Part shown: one piece after another, positions 36,270 through 45,400 of the stretch | Position numbering within the stretch: the stretch's first letter is position 1 | Layout of the letters: each line of letters starts with the position of its first letter | Assembly (NCBI GenBank): GCA_028687995.1 | Contig: JAQTZA010000001.1 | Coordinates: 62,001-126,000 of the forward strand | Source of the DNA: Bacteroidales bacterium | Lineage (GTDB): Bacteria; Bacteroidota; Bacteroidia; Bacteroidales; UBA7332 | Direction: 5' to 3' | DNA: 64,000 nt | The notes under the pieces: model-generated | What the model saw: the letters and a program-made list of their open reading frames with translations, nothing else | Database searches by the model: none | Told to the model about the DNA's origin: nothing | Translations under genes and position numbers: made by a program

Positions 36270-38447
36270 CTACTTTGCCATATCAATCCACGCAGATTTG
36301 TATTTGAACTTCAGCACATCGTAGAGTTTTCTAGCTGCTGACATCGTATGACATCCGATTCCAACTCTATAAAAAGTTTGCATATCTACAACTTCTGCAT
36401 TATAGCCTATTTTTTGAAGATTAGAGGTAAGTTTTTGAGCATCTATGTCATTTGGAAAAGAGGCTACATATAGATAATATCGGATAAGTTGATTGTTATT
36501 TTTCTCAGTAATTGACTTTAAATCAATCAATTCATTATAGACAATTTTGTTTTGAGAAGTTGTTTTTGAATGAATTACACTGTCGCTTAAGTTTTCAAAT
36601 TCAGTTGAATCCTCTTCACTTCGCCCATAACCCGGAATCACAATCTCTGTTCTTCTATTCTGCATATTATCTTTCTCAGAACACTCTGCGCACACTTTTA
36701 TCAATTCCGATTCACCTTTTCCAACCGATTTTATTCTCAATTTTGAAATTCCTTTATTCACAATAAATCTAGCAGCAGATTGTGCTCGTCGTTGAGATAA
36801 TCTCATATTATAAAGCTCGGAACCTCGATTATCGGTATGTGCATATAGCTCAATCTTCAACGTTTTTTGTGATTTAAGCAATTTCGCAATACTTTCTAAT
36901 TGAGTGATGGCTGAGGAACGTAAATCTGATCTATTAAATTCGTAATATAAGTGTTTTAATTCGATCGATTCCGCTTGTTCTAACTGTTCAGTCTGCTCTA
37001 TTTTTCGAGAAGATCCTTCTTTCCCTTCTCCCAAATTGTGTGTTTTTCTTGTGTTTTTTTCTACTTGATTAATCTCTACAGATTTCATCGATAAATCACT
37101 ACTACTATCAGTTACTGCTAAAGAAACTGGAACATTTGCAATGGAATCACTCTTTGTCGATATTTGAGCAGTAGGTATTATTGGAGAAAGCTCTATTTTT
37201 TGGATTACTTTAAATGAGTAAATATCATCATCACCCTTGCCTTCGGTTCTATTAGATGCAAAATACCCACTTTTCGAATTATTATCTATAATGAATGAAA
37301 AGTCGTCACTAATACTATTGACGGGCATTCCTAAATTTTCCACTTCACCTATCGAATCAGGAGAAATTTTAACTTTGAAAATGTCCAAACCGCCTAATCC
37401 TAAATGTCCACGAGATGCAAAATATAAAAGCTGGTTTTTTTGATCAAAAAATGGGAACATGTCATCATCCATTGTATTAATTTTATCGCCTAAATTTACA
37501 GGTTTAGTCCATTGATTAAATGAATCTTTCTGACTCCGATATATATCAACACCGCCATATCCTCCTGGGAAATTACTAGCGAAATAGAGTGTTTTTCCAT
37601 CTTCAGTGATACAAGGATGACCCATAGAATGCTCTGAATCGTTATATTTAAAAGGAATAGGTTCGCTCCAATTATCTCCAATGTAATCTGAGAAAAAGAG
37701 CTGCAAATTTATTTCACCTGAGCCGCTTTTACCTTGATAATTATCGCGGGTGAAAACCATAGATCTATTTTTCATGTAAAAAGAAGCAGTTCCTTCGTGC
37801 CATTTTTTATTGATAGATTTATTAAATGGAATTGGGTCAATGAATTGACCTCGAAAAACTTTTGCTTGGTATAAGTTCAAAAATGGCTTTTGATTCCAAT
37901 TATACACCTCTTTTAGTTGCAGTTTGCGCGAACGACTCGATGCAAAAACGACTGAACCACTGTAATATGTTGGTCCAAAATCAGCCTCTTTACTATTAAA
38001 ATCAAGATTGGTAACAACATAAGATCCTCTATCTGTTGAAAAATCAGGGAATTTGAGAATTTCAGATTTAAAGTTACGCGCTCTCATATCTTCAGGATAT
38101 AGAGCACAAAATTTTGTCATATATTGATTCGCTAGAGTCCATTCACCTTTCATTCTCAAAACAGATGAATAATTATAAAGGTCATCCTTGGAAGCCAAAT
38201 CGCTATTGACCCATTGATCATAAGTTGCAATTGCCTTTTCGAAATTGGATGTTTTGCAATATGAATCAGCCAACCGCCGTTTGCCTTCCAAACTAATCGT
38301 TTTCAGTTTTTCATATTTCTCAATCGCTTTTGTATAGTTGAACGAATCGTAATATGGATCTATTTTTCTCTCTTGACGTGACCGTTGTCCCCACACTGTT
38401 ATTGCAAGTAGAGACAAAATTGTAACGGCGAATAATTTGGTTCTCAT
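36270..38447 (-). CDS. OmpA-family protein with TPR, PD40 and SPOR parts (T9SS-associated)
   Basis: The 725-residue protein has a signal peptide (ending ITVWGQ) and TPR-like repeats at about 30-140. A PD40/WD40-like propeller follows at about 150-420 (VVFASSRSRK, LYFASNFPGGYGGVDIY, LYFASRGHLGLGGLDIF). An OmpA peptidoglycan-binding domain covers about 490-600 (LYYEFNRSDLRSSA, YAHTDNRGS, NRRTEIV). The C-terminus is SPOR-like at about 650-725 (YYLYVASFPNDIDAQKL). OmpA-PD40 proteins of this type (compare PorE) tie T9SS components to peptidoglycan. It is third in an operon with PorP/SprF and the giant adhesin, 33 bases after PorP. The SPOR-like tail is unusual and could direct it to division sites. 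Confidence 0.88.
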   Translation of the reverse strand: MRTKLFAVTILSLLAITVWGQRSRQERKIDPYYDSFNYTKAIEKYEKLKTISLEGKRRLADSYCKTSNFEKAIATYDQWVNSDLASKDDLYNYSSVLRMKGEWTLANQYMTKFCALYPEDMRARNFKSEILKFPDFSTDRGSYVVTNLDFNSKEADFGPTYYSGSVVFASSRSRKLQLKEVYNWNQKPFLNLYQAKVFRGQFIDPIPFNKSINKKWHEGTASFYMKNRSMVFTRDNYQGKSGSGEINLQLFFSDYIGDNWSEPIPFKYNDSEHSMGHPCITEDGKTLYFASNFPGGYGGVDIYRSQKDSFNQWTKPVNLGDKINTMDDDMFPFFDQKNQLLYFASRGHLGLGGLDIFKVKISPDSIGEVENLGMPVNSISDDFSFIIDNNSKSGYFASNRTEGKGDDDIYSFKVIQKIELSPIIPTAQISTKSDSIANVPVSLAVTDSSSDLSMKSVEINQVEKNTRKTHNLGEGKEGSSRKIEQTEQLEQAESIELKHLYYEFNRSDLRSSAITQLESIAKLLKSQKTLKIELYAHTDNRGSELYNMRLSQRRAQSAARFIVNKGISKLRIKSVGKGESELIKVCAECSEKDNMQNRRTEIVIPGYGRSEEDSTEFENLSDSVIHSKTTSQNKIVYNELIDLKSITEKNNNQLIRYYLYVASFPNDIDAQKLTSNLQKIGYNAEVVDMQTFYRVGIGCHTMSAARKLYDVLKFKYKSAWIDMAK

Positions 38448-38480
38448 ATTAAATTGTTTTGATCAACATTACAAATATCA

Positions 38481-39476
38481 TTAGAAAAAGCGTGGGGATC
38501 TAATTTTCTTTAATCCAAAATAGACAAAGTCGTATTGCAACACAACTTCATTGCTTCCAAAATTGTATTTCGAAGATTGCGAGCCAATCGACCAATCGTA
38601 TGAATACCCAACAAACAAACGTGGGAACAATGTAACACCAGCTAATACACCAACCTCTTTAGAGGTACGATACATCACTCCGAGTTGAAATTTATCATCG
38701 AAAATTACGGTTGAAGTCACATCAATAATGGGCGAAAGACCTTTTGTAGCACGAGCAAATAATGTTGGTTTCAAATCAAAATCATTTGAAAGTGTAACAA
38801 TTCCTCCTGAAATCAAAAAATACTGTCGCTGCTCTTTGAAAAACATATTTTTGTCTCCATCACCCAATCGATATTGCTGACTATCCTCCAAAAGTCTTGG
38901 AGATGAGAGACCAAAATAAAATTTATCTTGCGAAAAATAGATTCCAAATCCAAAATTAGGATAAACGCCACTCGTAAAATCATTAGCAAACAATGGGTCA
39001 CTCTGCTGCTCTGTAGAAAGTGTTGACAAATCGGCACTCAGAGACTTCACTCCCACTTTTAAGCCCAATGCTAACTGACTGTATTTTGTCACATTAAACC
39101 GAAAAGCATAATCCACATGTACCGATCTTTCGTGGATAACACCCACCTTATCATCTACAATAGTAAGTCCCAGATTCACTTTACGATCGTAAACCGGAGA
39201 ATGCAATATTAGAGTACTTGTAACGGGTGCTCCTTCGAATCCAATCCATTGATTTCGGTGTAATAGTGTGGCGGTCAAAGCATCACGACTTCCTGCATAA
39301 GCAGGATTCAATGACAACAGATTATACATTGTATAATTGTAAACAGCATCTTGTTGTGCTACAAGGCTATTTTCAAAAGGTACTGCAAGCGCAAAAATAA
39401 GCAACCACTTCAAAACAAATGCATTCGATTTGAATGGAAGAAAAGGTTTGATAATATGTAAAAATCTATTGCTCAT
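38481..39476 (-). CDS. PorP/SprF-family outer-membrane protein
   Basis: The 331-residue protein has an N-terminal signal region (an extended one, ending SLVAQQ) and the PorP/SprF hallmark YTMYNLLSLNPAYAGSRD near residue 47, followed by HRNQWIGFEGAP and beta-strand repeats of an outer-membrane barrel. PorP/SprF proteins are paired with type B T9SS substrates: SprF is needed for SprB export in Flavobacterium. Its place 15 bases downstream of a CHU_C-bearing adhesin supports the same pairing here. Confidence 0.93.
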   Translation of the reverse strand: MSNRFLHIIKPFLPFKSNAFVLKWLLIFALAVPFENSLVAQQDAVYNYTMYNLLSLNPAYAGSRDALTATLLHRNQWIGFEGAPVTSTLILHSPVYDRKVNLGLTIVDDKVGVIHERSVHVDYAFRFNVTKYSQLALGLKVGVKSLSADLSTLSTEQQSDPLFANDFTSGVYPNFGFGIYFSQDKFYFGLSSPRLLEDSQQYRLGDGDKNMFFKEQRQYFLISGGIVTLSNDFDLKPTLFARATKGLSPIIDVTSTVIFDDKFQLGVMYRTSKEVGVLAGVTLFPRLFVGYSYDWSIGSQSSKYNFGSNEVVLQYDFVYFGLKKIRSPRFF

Positions 39477-39491
39477 TTTCTCAAATTGTTA

Positions 39492-42400
39492 TCATCTATT
39501 CAAATAGAAAAATCCCTTTTTCAAAGGCTGTCCGTTTCCGAAGTCTAACACATAATAATAGATTCCTACAGGCAATTTTGACCCACCAAAAGAGTAATTT
39601 GATGTATTATCTCCATTCCATTTGTTACTATTCGTATAAGGCGACGCTTCAAAGACCGTACCTCCCCAACGAGAAAATATAGTCAAATGATTGTTTGGAT
39701 ATTTCTCGATTCCATCTATTGTAAAATAATCGTTGATCATATCTCCGTTTGGTGAAAACCCTTCAGGAACAGTTATTTTATCCATTACTTGTATCATTAC
39801 TTTTGCCACAGAATAGTCTCCATCAATATCCTGCAAACGATAAAAGAATTGATCTACACCTGTAAAATTTGCTTGCGGTGTATAAGTAAATGCCCCATCA
39901 GAAGAAAATACTACATTCCCTTTAGACGGCTCTGTATCAATCGACCAGACATTGCCACCATCGATACTTAGTTGGTCATTTTCAGACACATTACCTGTGA
40001 TTGAACCATTGATAGGGGATATAAATTCGTCGGCTTCTGCTTTTGGTATAAAGTCGATGATAGGAGTAACTGTCGATTCATTATTAGCTAAGTTGTTATC
40101 CGATTCACTCGACGAAACAATTGCTTTATTGGTATAATTTCCTTCTTTGAGAACATCACATTTGACTTTCAACAATGCCTTTTCACCACTTGGCAAAAAG
40201 CCAACAGCCCATTCTCCTGTAGTTTCAGAAAAAGCTCCAACCGTTGAGACAAAACTTTTGAATTTATATCCATTTGGCAATGCATCAAAAACCTTTACTC
40301 CATTTGCATTTTCGGGGCCATTGTTGGTTACAAAAATCGAAAACTCAATTTGATCTCCGTATTGAGGCGTTCCATTGTCAACGCTTTTGAGAATTTGTAG
40401 ATCAGAATAGGTTAATGCCTGTTTAATGTTGGGGCGTAATGCGACAGTATTGTTACTTAAAATGGTATCCGATTGCAGACCTGATATGTGAGCAACATTA
40501 ATATAGTCGTCTTTTGTGGTAATTATGCAATTGATTTTCAACGAATCTGCATGGTTCTTCTCAAAACTACCGATTTGCCATTCGCCTGTATAACGGTTAT
40601 ATGTTCCGGTGGAAACGGAGGAGTTAATAAACTGATATCCTGCAGGTAGCATATCCGAAACTACAACACCTGAGGCATTATCAGGTCCGATATTAGTAGC
40701 CAAAATGGTAAATTCAATTCTGCTTCCAACAATTGGAGCCTCATTATCTACACGTAGAGAGACCTTCAAGTCTGTGTTCAAAACCGGTATCGTAGGATTG
40801 ACGGTGACTACTGAAATGTTGTTTTGGATTTGATTATCAGACTCAATACCCGATATATAAGCAATATTTTTGTAATCTCCATTCGAAAGAACGATTGCCT
40901 CCATTGAGAATCTTGCAATCGAATCCATCGACAATTCACCAACATACCATTTCCCTTCAGATTCATTAAAATTACCTTGAGAAGCTGTGGTGGACACCAT
41001 TTGAAAACCTGACGGTAAAGCGTCATAAACTTCGACTCCTGACGCATTATTTGGCCCAGAATTTTTTGCTTCAATGGAAAATTTAATGCGACTGCCAATG
41101 GTAGGATTGATAATATCAACCGTTTTTTGAACCTGCAAATCGGTTATCAAGGTTGGAGAAACAGGGGTTGAAGTTACCGATGATTCATTGTTCGATAAAT
41201 CACTATCAAACTCATTTCCAGTTATTGTCGCCCTATTCACAAAATTACCAGTAAATAAAACGATGCAGTTTATTTTAAGTGTTGCCTTGTCGTCTACTGA
41301 CATTTGACCAATTAACCACACACCCGTTTGATCAACATATTCTCCTTGTGTAGCTATTGAGCTCACGAATTGATAACCAGAAGGCAATAAATCCATGACA
41401 GTCACGCCAGTTGCATTCCCTTTCCCTTTATTCATTGCTTCAATCGTAAATTCAACTCTACTGCCAATTTCAGGTGCAACTGAACTTATGATTTTCGAAA
41501 TGGAGAGGTCTGCTATTGCAGCAGGTTGTTTTGGGATTGGCGTAACTTCCGATTCATTGTTTATAAGATCTTGATCAGCCTGAGTTCCTGTCACAAATGC
41601 TCTGTTGGTATAACTACCCTCTTTTAAAACCTCACATACAATTTTCAACGCGGCACTTTCTCCGATTTTCAAATTCCCAATTCCCCACTCGCCCATTGCC
41701 AAAGAGAAAGCTCCGTGAGTAGCGGTTTCAAATTTATGGTGATAACCAGATGGAATAAAATCATATATTTCAACTCCAGTCGCATCAACAGGTCCATTGT
41801 TTTTCACTACTAATGTAAATTCAACATCATTACCAATGATTGGATTGAGATTATTTACAGTTTTCACCATTTCTAGATCTGCAAAAAAGGAAGAAACAGT
41901 TGGTTCTGCATCAACTCTCGACTCATTGTTTTCGAGTATTGTATCTGACTCAAAACCAGCAATTTGCGCAATATTGGTATAATCACTATTGTTCATCACA
42001 ATACACGAAACACGTAACGAAACAGTTGATCCACTTGCTAAATCTCCAATTGTCCATTTTCCATCAGAATTCGAATAATCGCCCTGAGTAGCAATGGAAC
42101 TCACATATTTGAACCCTGAAGGTAAATTGTCCCAAACGACGACACCTGTTGCATCATCACTTCCATTGTTTTTTGCTTTAATTGTAAACTCCGATCGGCC
42201 ACCAATGACAGGATTTAGATTATCAATAATTTTTTCCACACTTAAATCAGTAAATTTTGTAGCCGTTTTCGGAAGAATTGAGACGGTGGAAGTATTATTT
42301 AAAACGTTATCATCAGACTCGTTACCCGATACTTGGGCTATATTGGTATGACTGCCTGTAGGCAAGACAATGCAGTCGATTGTTAAAGATACTTCACTAT

Positions 42401-45400
42401 GTCTATATAAATCACCAACAAACCATTTACCGCTATTATTCACAAAATAACCGGTGGTGGCAGATGCGGAAACGAATTGAAAACCATCTGGTAACAAATC
42501 TGATATTTCTACGCCAGTAGCATCATAATCACTTGTATTTGATGCCGTTATCATAAATTGTACCCTACTACCCACTATTGGATTGAGATTTGAAGCAGTT
42601 TTGACAACCTGCAAATCGATTTGAAAAGTTGGAAGAACAGGAATTGGAGTAATCGAAGCAAAATTATTCGTCAAATTATTGTCATTCTCTCCACCCGAAA
42701 TAGAAGCATTGTTGATGTAATCCCCGTTCATCAAAATAATACAATCAATCCGTAGAATGGCACTTTCATTTGCCGATAAATCTCCTATAAACCATTTCCC
42801 AGTTTCATTCGAATAAACTCCTTGAGTAGCAGTAAAACCTAAGTAGTGGTAACCGGTTGGCAACAAATCGGACACCACTACTTGTGTAGCATCGCTTCCT
42901 CCGAAATTGCTAGCAAGCAAAGTAAATTGTACTCTGCTCCCTTTTGTAGGTGTCATTTTATCAATTGACTTTATGATAGATAAATCTGCAATTACATCTA
43001 CTTTGGGTGTTACATAGGACTCATTATTAGCCAGGTTTGAATCAGACTCAATACTCGACACATTTGCCTTATTTTGATATTCACCCTTAGAATTCACTAT
43101 ACAGTCGATAGTTAATACTGAAGATGAACCTGTTTTTAAAACGCCAATCATCCATTTACCCGAAGTGCTTGAATATGTTCCTTGAGAGACCGATGAGCTT
43201 AAAAAGGTGTAACCATCAGGTAATTGATCATACACTTCAACGCCTGTTGCCGTTTTCTCACCTATATTCGCGACGAGGATGGTAAATCTGATTTTGTCAC
43301 CTACTCTTGGTGTTTCATTATCTACACTCTTTTGTACTGCCAAATCAGTGGTTGAGGCAGTAGAATTAGGAATGGGAGTGGCTTCAGAATAGTTATTAGC
43401 TATGTCTGGATCATTTTGAATTCCAGTAATTGTTGCACTATTTTTATATTCACCCGTATTGAGTACTATGCAATCAAGTTTCAATATTGCATCAGTGTTG
43501 TTATTTAAATGCCCAATATCCCATTTCCCAGTAAGTAATGAATAGTTGCCTTGAGTAGCTGTAGATCCCAAATATTGATATCCACTGGGTAAAATATCAG
43601 AAACAGTAACACCAGTAGCATTATCAGGTCCTTGGTTTGAGGCAATTATCGAAAATTCTACTCGACTACCAAAAGCTGGAGAATCGTTATTAATGGTTTT
43701 CAATATCGACAAATCTGTTTTGAAAGATAAACTGAGCGGTAATAATGTCACTTCTGTGCTATTATTTTTCAGATCAACATCCGTTTCGAGTCCTGAAATA
43801 ATGGCTTTGTTTATATATATTCCTACGGCAAGTACTTTACATTCAATTTGCAATGTGGCGCTATCCCCTGCTGTTAAATTGCCAATCATCCATTTGCCTG
43901 AGGTTTCAGAATACAATCCTCGTGTAGATGTGAATCCAATATATTGAAATCCCGAATTTAACAAATCCGATATCTCTACATTTGATGCATTATTTGGACC
44001 TAAATTTTTGGCCACAAGTATAAATTTAATGTGTGACCCAATTTTGGGTGTAATTGTATCCACCCACATTTTTATGTCTAAATTTGCCAGTTCGACTGCT
44101 GGGACAGGTTTTGCTGTTACTGTTGCAACATTGTTTTTCAAATCTAAATCTGACTCCAACCCTGAAATAGAAGCACTATTTGTATAGATGCCATCTGAAA
44201 CAACAATGCACGTTATCTTCAAAGTTGCACTCTTTGTATTTGCCAGCTTCCCGACACTCCATTCTCCACTTTTTCCGTCGTAAGCTCCTTGCGAAGGTGT
44301 GGCAGTAACATAAGAGAACCCTGATGGTAATAAATCTGAAACCATAATACCTGTAGCGTCATCAGGTCCATTATTGGTTGCAATCAGTGTAAATTCTACC
44401 CGACTTCCAAATTGTGGATTTTTTTGGTTCAATAATTTCTGAATAGATAAATCCGCTTTATACACAGGATTTACTGGAATAAGTGATATTGTTGACGAGT
44501 TATTTAGTTTATCATAATCATTCTGTATTCCCTCAATTTTTGCTGAATTCACATAGTTACCCGTATCTTTCACAATACATGAAATTTGCAACATCGCATT
44601 GGCTCCGTTATTCATATCGCCAACCAACCACACTCCTGTGGCAGGTATAAATGTTCCCTGACTTACAGTGTAACTTGAAAATTGAAATCCTGATGGAAGA
44701 AGATCATTCACGTTGACTCCCGAAGCATCATTGGGTCCATTATTATGTGCAACTATTCTAAAATCGACTCGACTTCCTTTTGTTGGGCTTAGACTATTCG
44801 CAGTTTTCACAACGCTCAAATCTGAAATTTGAAGTGATTTTGGGGTTACAGTAGAGACGTTATTGGTAACAACATAATCTATTTGCTCACCGCTAATGGA
44901 GGCAGTGTTAATATAATGAAGCGTATCGGTTACAATACATTTTACAGCTAAAGTATCTGAGTTTGCCACAATAAGATTACCGATCGACCAATCTCCAGTC
45001 AACTGGTTGTAACTACCAGTAGTAGATTTTGCAGAAATAAAAGCATATCCATTCGGCAATTTATCTTTAATGACAACCATTGTTCCATCTAACGGACCAT
45101 CATTAAAGGCAATGAGCTGAAAATTGATGGTATCTCCTACTATTGGAAATTGGTTATCTACTGTTTTTTTAATACTTAAATCACTTATAATTATGGGAAT
45201 AGGAGTTACTGTTGATTGGTTATTAGCATCTATATTATCTGGTTTCAAGCCAGAAATAAAAGCAGTGTTGCTGTAATTTCCAGATTTTTTCACCTTGTAA
45301 GTTATATCCATACGAGCAGAATCGAGATTCGCCAAATGCCCTATTGACCAATTTCCATTAATCGGATTATACGTTCCTTGAGTGGCACTATACCCCACAT